NCBI GenBank assembly: GCA_026708325.1 | Contig: JAPOVC010000024.1 | Coordinates: 16,282 to 80,281 of the forward strand | DNA length: 64,000 bases | DNA from: Anaerolineaceae bacterium | Lineage (GTDB): Bacteria; Chloroflexota; Anaerolineae; Aggregatilineales; Phototrophicaceae | Direction: 5' to 3' | Part shown: piece by piece, positions 18,440 to 27,343 of the stretch | Layout of the letters: the number at the start of each line of letters is the position of its first letter | Numbering within the stretch: position 1 is the first letter of the stretch | Program-made: the position numbers and the translations under genes | The notes under the pieces: model-generated | What the model was told of the DNA's origin: nothing | Databases searched by the model: none | The model's input: the letters and a program-made list of their open reading frames with translations, nothing else

Positions 18440-18700
18440 CTGGTTGGCTCCTTTCGGGAGCAGTCGCTGTCGCTGCGGGCAAGATGTGTGAGCATCAAAG
18501 CTTCCTGCTGCCGGTCATTGTTCCTGCGACAGGTCATCATGCCGGAGTTCAGCAGCGCCACCTCGGTCCAGCCGGCCATTCGCCCCCTTGCCTCGGCCCG
18601 CTGCAGCAGGGGCAGGACCCGGGACCAGTAAATCCTGTTTGCCGGGTAACGCATGAGTAGAGGTTGTTCCCCTTGTGTGCTGCCTGGCAGAGTGTAGACC
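18436..18700 (-). pseudogene. Probable relic of a paralogous glycosyltransferase C-terminus
   Basis: This frame ends EALMLTHLARSDSDC, then stops. It parallels the C-terminus of the next gene, DLVLTLYARSEADC, and other short stretches also line up (MTCRRNND with MRFCQRPV). About 85 codons look like the tail of a second copy with no membrane part. The rest of the gap up to 18730 holds only the promoter of the gene at 18731. Confidence 0.45.
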
Positions 18701-18715
18701 GCCGCCACCCTTAAG

Positions 18716-18723
18716 GCTACACT
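18716..18723 (+). promoter_or_regulatory. Putative leaderless promoter
   Basis: GCTACACT ends 7 nt before ATG 18731, with no ribosome site between. This is the same arrangement as before moeA. Confidence 0.5.
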
Positions 18724-18730
18724 GCGACTC

Positions 18731-19726
18731 ATGCAGCGCAACGGCGACAAGTCTTCAGCCTCCTTCGCCGCCCGGCTCTGGCGCCTGGTCGGCCTGGTCT
18801 TCTCGCTGCTGCTGCTGGCCCTGTTGCTGGACGCACTGGACCTGGACGCCTTTCGGCGGATGAGCGCGGGCATCCCTCCCGCAAGTCTGCTCCTGGCGCT
18901 CCTGACTTATCTGCTACTCAATTTCTTTCGCACGCTCCGCTTTCAGGTCCTGCTTGACGCCGGTGCGCCGACGTTGAATGCCCTGTGGCCGGTCGTGCTG
19001 GTGCACAACCTGATGGTGCGTCTGATGCCCTTCAAGACCGGCGAATTCGCCTGGCTGCTCCTGTTGCGGCGGCACTTCGGCCAGAGCGTCGGCGCCGGCC
19101 TCGGCAGTCTGCTGGGCGCGCGCCTCTTTGAGTTGCTGATCGTGTTGCTGGTCGGAGGCGCGGCCCTGGTGCAGGGCAGCGACCGCTTTGAAGAAAATCG
19201 CGGCGCCCTGTCTCTTTTGCTGGCGGCCCTTTTCCTGCTCTGCCTGGCGGGGCTGTTCAGCGCCGGCTGGCTGCTGCGTCAACTGCGCCTGCGCCTGCCG
19301 GATCGGGGACACTTCAGCCGGCGTCTGGCTGCGTCCCTGCCCGCGCTGGAAAGCAATGTGGCGCGCCTGCGTCTGCCCCGCGTCTTCCTTCTGACCCTGC
19401 TGCTCTCCTGCCTGACCTGGGGCTCGAGCGTCTGTTTCAACCTGGTGTTGCTGGCCGGCCTCGGCATCCATGGCCTGCCCCTGCTGGTGGGCGTGATCAG
19501 CATCACCATGCTGGTGGAGGCCCTGCCGGTGGCCAGCATCAGCGGTCTGGGCGTGATCGAAGGCGGCTGGACCTTCGGTCTGGTCGGTCTGGCCGGTCTT
19601 GAACCCGGCGCGGCTGTCGCGACCGGCTTTTTCCTGCACGCCTGTCAATTGCTGGCGGCGGCGCTCTGCGGGCTCGGCGGCTGGCTTTGGCTTAGACGGC
19701 TGCCGCGCGTGGAGCCGGCCCTGTGA
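18731..19726 (+). CDS. Lysylphosphatidylglycerol synthase/AglD-like membrane protein
   Basis: 331 residues with about eight hydrophobic segments. It follows the flippase-like membrane domain family (UPF0104; LPG synthase TM region): NFFRTLRFQVLLDAG, LMVRLMPFKTGEF, LGSLLGARLFELL, EALPVASISGLGVIEGGW. Family members often sit beside glycosyltransferases and are thought to move or modify lipid-linked sugars. The next gene, a dolichyl-phosphate-type GT2, overlaps by 4 bp. Start ATG 18731 has no ribosome site but a -10 box just upstream. Confidence 0.8.
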   Translation: MQRNGDKSSASFAARLWRLVGLVFSLLLLALLLDALDLDAFRRMSAGIPPASLLLALLTYLLLNFFRTLRFQVLLDAGAPTLNALWPVVLVHNLMVRLMPFKTGEFAWLLLLRRHFGQSVGAGLGSLLGARLFELLIVLLVGGAALVQGSDRFEENRGALSLLLAALFLLCLAGLFSAGWLLRQLRLRLPDRGHFSRRLAASLPALESNVARLRLPRVFLLTLLLSCLTWGSSVCFNLVLLAGLGIHGLPLLVGVISITMLVEALPVASISGLGVIEGGWTFGLVGLAGLEPGAAVATGFFLHACQLLAAALCGLGGWLWLRRLPRVEPAL

Positions 19727-20697
19727 GGGTACCCTGCCTGTCGATCGTCATTCCGCTTTACAACGAGGCGGAATCCGTCCCGGCGTTGTATGAGGAACTG
19801 ACGGCCGCGCTGGATGCGCTGGAAACCGGGAGCGAGGTCATCGTGGTCGATGATGGCAGTAGCGACGGCAGCTTCGCCGCCTTGCAGGCCATCCATGAAC
19901 GCGACCCGCGCTGGATCATCCTGCGTTTCCGTCGCAACCACGGCCAGACGACGGCGCTCAGCGCCGGCTTCCAGAAGGCGCGCGGCGACGTCGTCATCAC
20001 CCTGGATGCCGACCTGCAAAATGACCCGCAGGACATCCCGCGCCTGCTGGCGACCCTGGACGAGGGCTACGATATCGTCAGCGGCTGGCGCCGGGACCGC
20101 AAGGAACCCTTCCTGACGCGGCGCCTGCCCTCCATGCTGGCCAACCGCCTGATCTCGCGCGTGACCGGTGTGTACCTGCACGACTATGGCTGTACGCTCA
20201 AGGCCTATCGCAGCGTGGTGGTCAAAAACATTCAACTCTACGGTGAACTGCACCGCTTCATCCCGGCGGTCGCTTCGCAGATCGGCGTGCAGGTGACCGA
20301 AATCGCCGTCAACGACCGGCCGCGCCGCTACGGCAGCAGCAAGTACGGTATCAGCCGCACGATTCGCGTGTTGCTGGACCTGGTCACCGTGCGCTTCATC
20401 CTCGGTTACAGCACGCGGCCCCTGCAGGTCTTTGGCGGGCTCGGCCTGCTGACCGGCGGTGTGGGTGTGGTGATCGGGCTGATTCTGAGTATCGAGAAGC
20501 TGGCGTACGATGTGGACATCGGCAACCGGCCGCTGCTGATTCTGGCGGTGTTGCTGGTCATCGCCGGTGTGCAACTCATCAGCATCGGCCTGGTGGCGGA
20601 GATACTGGTGCGCAGCTGGCACGAAATGCGCGGTCACCCGGTCTACATCCTGCGCGACGTGCTGGAGCGCGAAGAGGAAGACAAGGGGGAGAGTTGA
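19723..20697 (+). CDS. Family 2 glycosyltransferase, polyprenyl-phosphate type
   Basis: 324 residues starting at GTG 19723 (GTGA overlap). The GT-A fold is clear: SIVIPLYNEAESVPALYEEL, VDDGSSDGSF, and the DXD-type motif TLDADLQNDP, with the later signatures DYGCTLKAYR and RRYGSSKYGISRT. Two membrane segments at the end (about 235-300) are typical of ArnC/GtrB-like enzymes, which load a sugar onto undecaprenyl phosphate. It probably supplies the GT39-like enzyme nearby. Sugar unknown. Confidence 0.88.
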   Translation: MRVPCLSIVIPLYNEAESVPALYEELTAALDALETGSEVIVVDDGSSDGSFAALQAIHERDPRWIILRFRRNHGQTTALSAGFQKARGDVVITLDADLQNDPQDIPRLLATLDEGYDIVSGWRRDRKEPFLTRRLPSMLANRLISRVTGVYLHDYGCTLKAYRSVVVKNIQLYGELHRFIPAVASQIGVQVTEIAVNDRPRRYGSSKYGISRTIRVLLDLVTVRFILGYSTRPLQVFGGLGLLTGGVGVVIGLILSIEKLAYDVDIGNRPLLILAVLLVIAGVQLISIGLVAEILVRSWHEMRGHPVYILRDVLEREEEDKGES

Positions 20698-20699
20698 CC

Positions 20700-21242
20700 A
20701 TGAAGGCCACTGTGGGCCCGCAACGGGCCGTGGAACTGCTGCGCGTGGAACACGCCGCCGTGCGCGATCTCATCGACGCACTGGACGAAGAGGAAATGAC
20801 GCGCCCGGACACCATTCGTCACGGTATGTACGCCGACCAGCGCCTCTCCTTCAAGGACCTGCTGGCGCATTTGATCTGTTACGAGGCGCTGGCGCTGGCG
20901 GCCATGGCGGCCTGGGGGCGCGGCGAACGGCACCAGGCCATCGACATTATGCGCAGCCCGGCGCGCAGCCACTCCCTGCATTACAGCGGCATTGCCGATC
21001 GCAGCGAGCACAGTCTGGCGCAGGTGCTGGACGAATGGGAACGCTGCCACGCAGGACTTGAGGACGCCATCGCCGCGCTGGACGAACACCAGTGGCGTCG
21101 CCCTGCGCCCTGGCCCGAAGGCGAGCCGCTGGACCTCGGGGGCATGGTGGAGGAAATCATCGTCACGCCACCGCGACCCTTCTACCGTCATCTGCCGGTG
21201 CACATTCCGGACAGCGCCGAATACATCCGTTCCCTGCGGTGA
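20700..21242 (+). CDS. DinB/ClbS-like four-helix protein
   Basis: 180 residues from ATG 20700, with GGGGGAG 9 nt upstream; a TTG at 20694 is less likely. Features suggest the DinB/YfiT fold: LLRVEHAAVRDLIDAL near the N-terminus, FKDLLAHLICYEALALAAMAAW, and a later WERCHAGLEDAI. Many members bind a metal with three histidines and act on thiol cofactors or toxins; I can only place candidate ligands. It lies between GT2 and a kinase-like gene and overlaps the latter's start. Confidence 0.6.
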   Translation: MKATVGPQRAVELLRVEHAAVRDLIDALDEEEMTRPDTIRHGMYADQRLSFKDLLAHLICYEALALAAMAAWGRGERHQAIDIMRSPARSHSLHYSGIADRSEHSLAQVLDEWERCHAGLEDAIAALDEHQWRRPAPWPEGEPLDLGGMVEEIIVTPPRPFYRHLPVHIPDSAEYIRSLR

Positions 21243-22213
21243 GGGAAAGGCTCGCCGGGGACGCCCTTAACGATGCCTGCCGCCAACTGCTGGCACGCAT
21301 CCATCAACTGACTGACCTGCGAATCGAGGGCGTCCGCGACCTGCCGCTGCCACACCAGGGCGCGTCCGGCGCCGAAGTGCGCCTGGTGCGGGTGCGCTGG
21401 CGTAGCGGCGGGGGCGCGCAGGGCGAGGAAGACCTGGCGATCAAGCACGCCAGCCTGAAGGAAAGGCGCATCCTGCAACTGCTGAACGACCAGGGCCAGG
21501 CCGTGCCGCCGGCGCTGTCGCCGGCATCCACCAGGCATTCTGCCGATCGCGCGCCCCTGCTGATGCCCTTTGTCCGCAGCCGGCCCATGGACCGCATCCT
21601 CGGGGACCCCTACGTCCCCATGACGCAGCAGGTGGCGCGGGGTCTGGCGCAGCTGCACGCCGCCAACCTTGAGCGCTGTCCGGACTGGTTGCCGCGCGCC
21701 ACCGATGACACTATGGCCCGCCTCTACCTGCAGGCCACGCAGGACGAATGGGCCCGTTGCATGGACGACGACGCCTTTCGCCGCGACTACGGGCAGTACG
21801 ACCGGCCGCTGCGCGAGTCGCTTGCGCGGCTGCTGGACTTCGTGGCAGGCCTGGACGAGGAAGGCAACTGCTGCACCCTGCTCAACTCCGATCTGCACCC
21901 GGACCATATCCGGCTTTACGGCGGGCAGCCGGTCTTCATTGACTGGGAACAGGCCTGCTACGGCCCGCTTTACCTGGACCTGGTGAACTACTTCACACTG
22001 GAGACCGCCATGCTCTACCGCGACGCCCTGGCGGAGGCCGGCTTCGCCATCCCGACGGCGGCCTTCATGCAGCGCTACCGGGAGGCGGGGCTCTTCATGG
22101 GCCTGCGTTACCTGGAGGTCGGGCTGGTGAACTGGCAGGCCGGCGGCGAGGCCTGGCGGCAGGGCCGCTGGTTCTTCCACTACTGCCTGGCCATGGCCCT
22201 GGGCGGGCGCTGA
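21239..22213 (+). CDS. Aminoglycoside phosphotransferase/choline kinase family protein
   Basis: 324 residues from GTG 21239 (GTGA overlap with the DinB-like stop). The APH fold is shown by a lysine in DLAIKHASLKE, the catalytic loop LLNSDLHPDHIRLYG (NSDLHPxH in place of HGDLHxxN) and the metal site VFIDWEQACYGPLYLDL. Such kinases phosphorylate small hydroxylated molecules. The context of lipid-sugar genes hints at a sugar or amino-alcohol, but the substrate is not readable. Confidence 0.8.
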   Translation: MRERLAGDALNDACRQLLARIHQLTDLRIEGVRDLPLPHQGASGAEVRLVRVRWRSGGGAQGEEDLAIKHASLKERRILQLLNDQGQAVPPALSPASTRHSADRAPLLMPFVRSRPMDRILGDPYVPMTQQVARGLAQLHAANLERCPDWLPRATDDTMARLYLQATQDEWARCMDDDAFRRDYGQYDRPLRESLARLLDFVAGLDEEGNCCTLLNSDLHPDHIRLYGGQPVFIDWEQACYGPLYLDLVNYFTLETAMLYRDALAEAGFAIPTAAFMQRYREAGLFMGLRYLEVGLVNWQAGGEAWRQGRWFFHYCLAMALGGR

Positions 22214-22304
22214 GGGGCCAGACGGGCCGTGCTGACAGGTACGCACCCCGCAACCGCCCCCGCTCTTCAGGCAAGGCGGCGCAAATCCGGGATTGGCCCT
22301 TATG

Positions 22305-22320
22305 CGACGTAACTACGTCG
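22305..22320. promoter_or_regulatory. Inverted repeat upstream of small membrane protein gene
   Basis: Arms CGACGTA and TACGTCG around AC, followed by TTTTG and then a TACGAT -10-like box at 22329. It could be an operator or a weak terminator for the kinase gene. The rest of the gap holds nothing I recognise. Confidence 0.35.
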
Positions 22321-22396
22321 TTTTGTGCTACGATTGCAATGAATACGTGAGGCGCATTGGCGCCCGTTACCGCGCAACAGCGCAAGGTGGACTGAC

Positions 22397-22579
22397 GTGA
22401 ACACTGAAGCCAACATCATGCAACGCGTAGCCCGGCTTGAAGGCGCGTACGAGCATCTGGCCACGAAAGCGGACATCCAGTCGACGAAGGCCTGGATCAT
22501 TTTTGCGGCGATCATCCAGGCGATTGTTAGCGCAGGGATCAGTACGCTGGTCGCCCTTGCGCTGCGCAATGCCGGGTAG
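22397..22579 (+). CDS. Small coiled-coil membrane protein
   Basis: 60 residues from GTG 22397. A short amphipathic stretch (MQRVARLEGAYEHLATKADI) leads into one membrane helix (IIFAAIIQAIVSAGISTLVALAL). It resembles short DUF1640-like proteins often seen alone or in phage and accessory regions. No function can be assigned. It stands between two unrelated operons. Confidence 0.6.
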   Translation: MNTEANIMQRVARLEGAYEHLATKADIQSTKAWIIFAAIIQAIVSAGISTLVALALRNAG

Positions 22580-22659
22580 GGAATCACCCGGGCATACCCC
22601 ACCTCAAACCAGATTATGAAATGCGGGCGGCCCTTCACGGAGGGCCAGGCGCTCCGTAG

Positions 22660-23823
22660 CTACTTCAACGCAGGGTACAGGCGCTCCAGCGCGCGCTCCA
22701 TCAGTTCCGGCGCGACGGCATGGCAGAGGCGCAACCAGCCCTCCCCTTCCGGCCCGAAGGCCACGCCCGGCGCCAGACCCACGCGCGTCTCGTGCAGGAT
22801 GTCGCTGGCGAACGCGTAGCTGTCCCGGACGCCTTCGCAGGCGAACCAGGCGTAGAAGGCCCCGTCGCCAGGGGGACAGAGCACGCGCGGCAGTTGTGCA
22901 AAGGCATCCCGCAGCAGACGACGCGAGCGGTCCCAGCGCGCCAGCGACTCGCGCAGGTAGGGTTCGCCTTCCTGGATGGCGCAGACGCCGGCCAGTTGCG
23001 TGGCGGCCGAAGTGCAGGAATTGGTGTATTCGGTCAGCATTTCGAAGCGGCCCAGCGTGCCGGCGGGGATCGTCAGCCAGCCCAGTCGCCAGCCGGTCAT
23101 GGACCAGGTCTTGGAGAAACTGTTGACGATCAGGACGGGGTCGTCGGGTCCGATCTTGTCGGCGAAGGTCGGCGCGCAGGGACGATCGTAGACGATGCGG
23201 TTGTAGACCTCGTCGGCGACGAGCCAGATGCCGCGGCGGCGACAAAAGTCCAGGATCTCGCGTTGCCCGTCGTCGTCCAGCACCCAGCCGGTCGGGTTGG
23301 CCGGTGAATTGACCAGTATCGCGCGCGTGCCCGGTCCGCAGGCATCGAACAGGCGCTGCAAATCCAGTCGCCAGCGACCCTCATGCAGTTCCAGGGGCAC
23401 GCGCACAACCCGCGCGCCGCGCAACTGCTGGATGGCGCTGAGGTTGGGCCAGTGGGGCGCGTGGGTGACCAGGTCGTCACCCGGCGCGAGCAGGGCCTGG
23501 GAGGCGATGGTCAGCGCCAGGGTGCCGGAGCCGGTGACGAGGATGCGCTCCACGCCGAAGTCCGTCCCGTAGAGGCCGTTCATGTAGTCAGCCAGCGCCT
23601 GGCGCAAGGGCAGGATGCCCGCGTTCGGGGTGTAAAAGGTCTCGCCGCTGTCGAGCGCCCGCTGGCAGGCGCGACGCACGACTTCCGCTGTCGGCAGGTC
23701 CGGCTCGCCATACCAGAGCTGGATCAGATCGCTGAATTTCGCTGACGCGTCGGCCTCGTTGGACAGTTCGCGAATCAGGCTGGGTTGCAGGGCCTGGACT
23801 TTTCCCGTCAGGTCAGGGATCAC
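22660..23823 (-). CDS. Class I/II PLP-dependent aminotransferase
   Basis: 387 residues. Fold-type I aminotransferase: VTGSGTLALTIASQALL, NSPANPTGWVLDDDG (substrate carboxylate region), DEVYNRIVYDRPC, and the PLP lysine in NSFSKTWSMTGWRLGWL. Overall closest in style to aspartate/aromatic aminotransferases. It is the last gene of a leftward set, 5 bp after the SDR gene. Substrate not determined. Confidence 0.9.
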   Translation of the reverse strand: MIPDLTGKVQALQPSLIRELSNEADASAKFSDLIQLWYGEPDLPTAEVVRRACQRALDSGETFYTPNAGILPLRQALADYMNGLYGTDFGVERILVTGSGTLALTIASQALLAPGDDLVTHAPHWPNLSAIQQLRGARVVRVPLELHEGRWRLDLQRLFDACGPGTRAILVNSPANPTGWVLDDDGQREILDFCRRRGIWLVADEVYNRIVYDRPCAPTFADKIGPDDPVLIVNSFSKTWSMTGWRLGWLTIPAGTLGRFEMLTEYTNSCTSAATQLAGVCAIQEGEPYLRESLARWDRSRRLLRDAFAQLPRVLCPPGDGAFYAWFACEGVRDSYAFASDILHETRVGLAPGVAFGPEGEGWLRLCHAVAPELMERALERLYPALK

Positions 23824-23828
23824 CAGAC

Positions 23829-24587
23829 CTACCCCCGCCCCGTGAAGGGCATGCGGTTGGCCATCACGGTGATGAAGGGCACGTTGACGTCCAATGGCAG
23901 TTCCGCCATGTGGAGTACGGCGTTGGCCACGTGGTCGGCGTCCATGGTGGGCTCGACGCGCATCTGGCCGTCCGCCTGGATGACTCCCTCCTCCATGCGG
24001 CGGGTCATCTCGGTGGCGGCATTGCCGATGTCAATCTGGCCGCAGACGATGTCCCATTCGCGTCCGTCGAGGGACGTGGAGCGCGTCAGGCCGGTCAGGG
24101 CGTGTTTGCTGGCAGTGTAGGGCGCGCTCATGGGGCGCGGCCGTTGTGCGGAGAGCGAACCGTTGTTGATGATGCGGCCGCCGCGGGGCCGCTGGCGTTT
24201 CATCAGACGGAAGGCGGCCTGGGTGCAGAGAAAAACGCCGGTCACGTTGATGTCGAGCACGCGGCGCCAGGCGCCCGCGTCGAGTTCGTCCAGGGGCAGG
24301 CCCAGGGCGCTGATGCCGGCGTTGTTGAAGAGCAGATCGACGCGGCCGTAAGTCTCTTCCACGCGGGCGAAGAGCGCGGCCACCGAATGTTCATCGCTGA
24401 CGTCGCAGGCCTGGACCAGCCCGCGTTCCGCCGCCACGCCGCCCTCGGCCAGGGTCTCGTGCAACCTCTGCTCGCGACGACCGGCGAGCGCGACCGACCA
24501 GCCCGCATTCCACAGGGCGAAGGCCGTGCAGCGGCCGATGCCGCTGCCCGCGCCGGTGATCACCGCGATTTTTGCGCTTTCGCTCAT
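23829..24587 (-). CDS. Short-chain dehydrogenase/reductase
   Basis: 252 residues. Classical SDR: cofactor motif TGAGSGIG at residues 12-19, NNAG in [12 protein letters not shown], a serine in the [10 protein letters not shown] stretch, and catalytic YTASK. It probably uses NAD(P)H on a small alcohol or ketone. It overlaps anmK by 4 bp (ATGA) and precedes the aminotransferase. The link of these three genes to one pathway is not obvious. Confidence 0.9.
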   Translation of the reverse strand: MSESAKIAVITGAGSGIGRCTAFALWNAGWSVALAGRREQRLHETLAEGGVAAERGLVQACDVSDEHSVAALFARVEETYGRVDLLFNNAGISALGLPLDELDAGAWRRVLDINVTGVFLCTQAAFRLMKRQRPRGGRIINNGSLSAQRPRPMSAPYTASKHALTGLTRSTSLDGREWDIVCGQIDIGNAATEMTRRMEEGVIQADGQMRVEPTMDADHVANAVLHMAELPLDVNVPFITVMANRMPFTGRG

Positions 24588-25792
24588 GCGTCTTCTCCTC
24601 CATTGCTGCGGGTGGCGGCGCCCCAGGTCGCGCGCGCCAGGGATTCGTAGTTGGCGCCGGGCGTGATCTGCCCCAGCACACAGGGGTGACTGGCGCCGCT
24701 GAGCGCCGGCAGGCTGCCCGGTCGGTTGTGCCAGGTCTCGTGGGCCAGCAGGGCGAAGACCAGCGCTTCCTTGTGGTCGCTGGGGTAGCCCAGGTCCTCA
24801 TGCGTGAGCAATTGCGCCGGCGCGACGGCCTCGCGCAGCATACTGACGATGGCCGGGTTGTTACGCCCGCCACCGCCGATGATGACCTCCTGCACCGGCT
24901 GCGGCGCGTAACGCTCGTAGGCGCGGGCGATGGAACGCGCCGTCAACGCGGTAAGCGAGGCGAGGATGTCGGGCGCGCTCATGCCGCGGCGCTGCGCGCT
25001 GGTGACCAGGCTGGTGGTCATGCTCATGCCGAAGGTCTCGCGGCCGGTGGACTTGGGCGGCTGGCGATTGAAATAGGGATGCGCCAGTCGCATCTTCAAC
25101 CAGGCTTCCTCGACCGTCCCGGCGCGCGCCAGCAGGCCGTGGCGATCGTAGTGACGGCGGCCGTCCGACAGGATGTTCACGGCGCAGTCCAGCAGGGAAT
25201 TGCCGGGGCCGGTATCGAAGGCCAGGGGCTGGCTCTCGTCATCGTTGAGCGGCGGCAGGAAGGTGACGTTGGCGATGCCGCCGATATTCTGCACGGCCCG
25301 CCAGTGTTCCGGGTGGCGCAGCAGCAGCCAGTCCAGCGTGGCGGCGAGTGGCGCGCCCTGACCGCCGGCGGCGATATCGCGCGGGCGAAAGTTGCTCACG
25401 GTCGTGATGCCGCTGCGCTCGGCGATCAGCGCGGCCTCGGTCAGTTGCAGCGTGGCGGTGACCTCGCCGCGCACGTTGACGTTGTGCCAGAAGTTCTGTC
25501 CGTGTGAACCGACCAGGTCGACATCGGCGGGTTGCAGGCCCGCCTCCCCGACCAGCGCCAGGACTGCTTCGGCGAAGAGTTCGCCCAGTTCAAAATGCAA
25601 CGCGGCCAGTTCGTCGGTGCTGCCCTTGCGCGTTCCGGCATCAAGGATGCGCCCCTGCATGTCCGGCGGGAAGGGATGGGTGCGCGTGGCGCGCAACTCC
25701 AGTGAAAGCGCGGGCGCCGCCCCATGGATTTCACAGAGGACGGCATCGATGGCGTCTGCGGAAGTGCCGGAAATGAGGCCGATGACGAGCAT
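24584..25792 (-). CDS. anmK: Anhydro-N-acetylmuramic acid kinase
   Basis: 402 residues. Converts 1,6-anhydro-MurNAc to MurNAc-6-phosphate in peptidoglycan recycling. Family signatures: [17 protein letters not shown] at the N-terminus, [38 protein letters not shown] and [11 protein letters not shown]. First gene of the leftward set; divergently arranged with the cobalamin riboswitch and importer. Its presence implies that the cell handles anhydro-muropeptides, its own or from other bacteria. Confidence 0.93.
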   Translation of the reverse strand: MLVIGLISGTSADAIDAVLCEIHGAAPALSLELRATRTHPFPPDMQGRILDAGTRKGSTDELAALHFELGELFAEAVLALVGEAGLQPADVDLVGSHGQNFWHNVNVRGEVTATLQLTEAALIAERSGITTVSNFRPRDIAAGGQGAPLAATLDWLLLRHPEHWRAVQNIGGIANVTFLPPLNDDESQPLAFDTGPGNSLLDCAVNILSDGRRHYDRHGLLARAGTVEEAWLKMRLAHPYFNRQPPKSTGRETFGMSMTTSLVTSAQRRGMSAPDILASLTALTARSIARAYERYAPQPVQEVIIGGGGRNNPAIVSMLREAVAPAQLLTHEDLGYPSDHKEALVFALLAHETWHNRPGSLPALSGASHPCVLGQITPGANYESLARATWGAATRSNGGEDA

Positions 25793-25946
25793 GGGCAGGC
25801 TGTTTCTCCCGGATAGTCGCGGCGGGCCGGCCGCAGGCGCATTCTGGACGGGGCGCCGACGGCCGTCAAGAGTTTACCAAACTGGCGGCATTCCCTTGCA
25901 TTATCGTCGGAAGGGAATAAACTGTTGCCAACAACCGCATACACCA

Positions 25947-26065
25947 GCGCGGATTCGTCGAGGCCCCTGGCCCGACGTAAAACGGGGGAAGCCGGTGAGA
26001 AGCCGGCACTGTCCCGCAGCGGTAATCCCGACATTGATCGGGAAAGTCCGAATGCCCGACCGCGC
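25947..26065 (+). ncRNA. Cobalamin riboswitch
   Basis: The conserved core reads GGGGGAAGCCGGTGAGAAGC followed by CGGCACTGTCCCGC, a classic B12 box, then GGTAATCCCGA...CGGGAAAGTCCGAATGCC. Possible closing arms are GCGCGG (25947) and CCGCGC (26060). It lies directly upstream of a btuF-like gene. Family knowledge: cobalamin binding lowers expression of the downstream importer. The remaining 25793-25946 holds the anmK upstream region and no gene. Confidence 0.9.
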
Positions 26066-26101
26066 CGGAGTGATGAACCTTCGTGGAGAAAGGGGAGCAC
26101 T

Positions 26102-27343
26102 GTGAGAAGCATTTCACGACCTGCGACCCGCCACCTGGCGGGTTTTCTGTTGAGGGGGGTGGCCCTGCGGCTCCTCATTACGGCCCTGCTCTTGCTTTTG
26201 ACCGCGCCGCTGGCCGGTCAGGATGGCAACCTGACCCAGGGTTGCGTCGAGGATTTCGACCCCGCCGTCGACTACTTCCCGGACAAGGCGACCCTGGTCA
26301 ACGCCAGCGGGCTCGAGATCGAGTATCACGGGCATTACAAACTGCTGCGCACGCTGCAACCCTGGCCTGGCGCGGAGTCCGCGGTGGAATACCTCTTGCT
26401 GCAGTGCGGCACACCGCTGCCGGAGGGCCATGAGGACGCATTGCGGGTCGAGGTGCCGGTGAACAGCGTCATTTCGCTATCGACGACGCAATTGCCCAAT
26501 TTGCTGGACCTCGGTCAACTGGACAACCTGATCGCGGTGGACAACGGCAATTACATCAACACGGCCGAAGTCGTGGCCATGCTGCAGGCTGGCGAACTGG
26601 CCGAGGTTGGCAACGGCGCCTCGATCAACGTGGAGCGGGTGCTGGAACTGGCGCCGGACCTCGTGCTGGCCAACGGTTTCAACCCGGAGACGGATGCCCA
26701 TCCCGTGCTGCTGGAGGCCGGCATCTTCACGGCCATCAACGCCGACTGGCTGGAGCCGAGCCTGCCCGCGCGCGCCGAGTGGCTCAAGTTCATCGCCGCC
26801 TTCTTCAACGAGGAAGCGGCTGCGGAAGCGCTCTACGGGCAACTGATGACCGAATACGATGCGGCCGTCGCCCTAGCCGCCGCTGTGCCCGAAGAGGAAC
26901 GCCTCACGGTGCTGCTGAACACCTTTTCGCCCTACAGCGACGCCTGGATCATTCCCGGGCAGGAGAGCTGGGTGGGCCAGTTGATGCGCGACGCCGGCGT
27001 CAACTACGTGCTGATGGATGACGTGACCGGCGCGGTCAACCAGCCCTTCGATTTCGAGACCGTCTACGAGGCCGGTCTTGAAGCGCCCGTCTGGATTCTC
27101 AACCGCTTTCTGATGGGCTCGCTGGAGGCCTTGCTGGCCGATGACGAGCGTTACGCTGAATTCGCCGCCTACCGCAACGACGCCGTCTACAACACGGATG
27201 CCCGGACCAACGAGCAGGGCGGCAACGATTACTGGGAGACGGGCCTGGCGCGACCGCATTTGCTGCTGCGCGACCTCGTCAAAATCTTCTATCCGGCGCT
27301 CCTGCCGGAGCACGACCTGATGTTCCACCGGAAGCTCTCGTGA
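26102..27343 (+). CDS. btuF: Cobalamin ABC transporter substrate-binding protein
   Basis: 413 residues from GTG 26102, with AAAGGGGAG 5-12 nt upstream. Longer upstream frames run through the riboswitch and are rejected. A signal sequence (LLITALLLLLTAPLAGQDG) precedes a periplasmic-binding fold of the BtuF/FepB class: LDLGQLDNLIAVDN, RVLELAPDLVLANG, and LLNTFSPYSDAWIIPG. Corrinoid as ligand is inferred from the riboswitch. Its stop overlaps the permease start. Confidence 0.85.
   Translation: MRSISRPATRHLAGFLLRGVALRLLITALLLLLTAPLAGQDGNLTQGCVEDFDPAVDYFPDKATLVNASGLEIEYHGHYKLLRTLQPWPGAESAVEYLLLQCGTPLPEGHEDALRVEVPVNSVISLSTTQLPNLLDLGQLDNLIAVDNGNYINTAEVVAMLQAGELAEVGNGASINVERVLELAPDLVLANGFNPETDAHPVLLEAGIFTAINADWLEPSLPARAEWLKFIAAFFNEEAAAEALYGQLMTEYDAAVALAAAVPEEERLTVLLNTFSPYSDAWIIPGQESWVGQLMRDAGVNYVLMDDVTGAVNQPFDFETVYEAGLEAPVWILNRFLMGSLEALLADDERYAEFAAYRNDAVYNTDARTNEQGGNDYWETGLARPHLLLRDLVKIFYPALLPEHDLMFHRKLS

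Noticed and set aside
25925..26101. Upstream in-frame extension of btuF
   Set aside because: It would translate the cobalamin riboswitch; GTG 26102 has a good ribosome site and a signal peptide.
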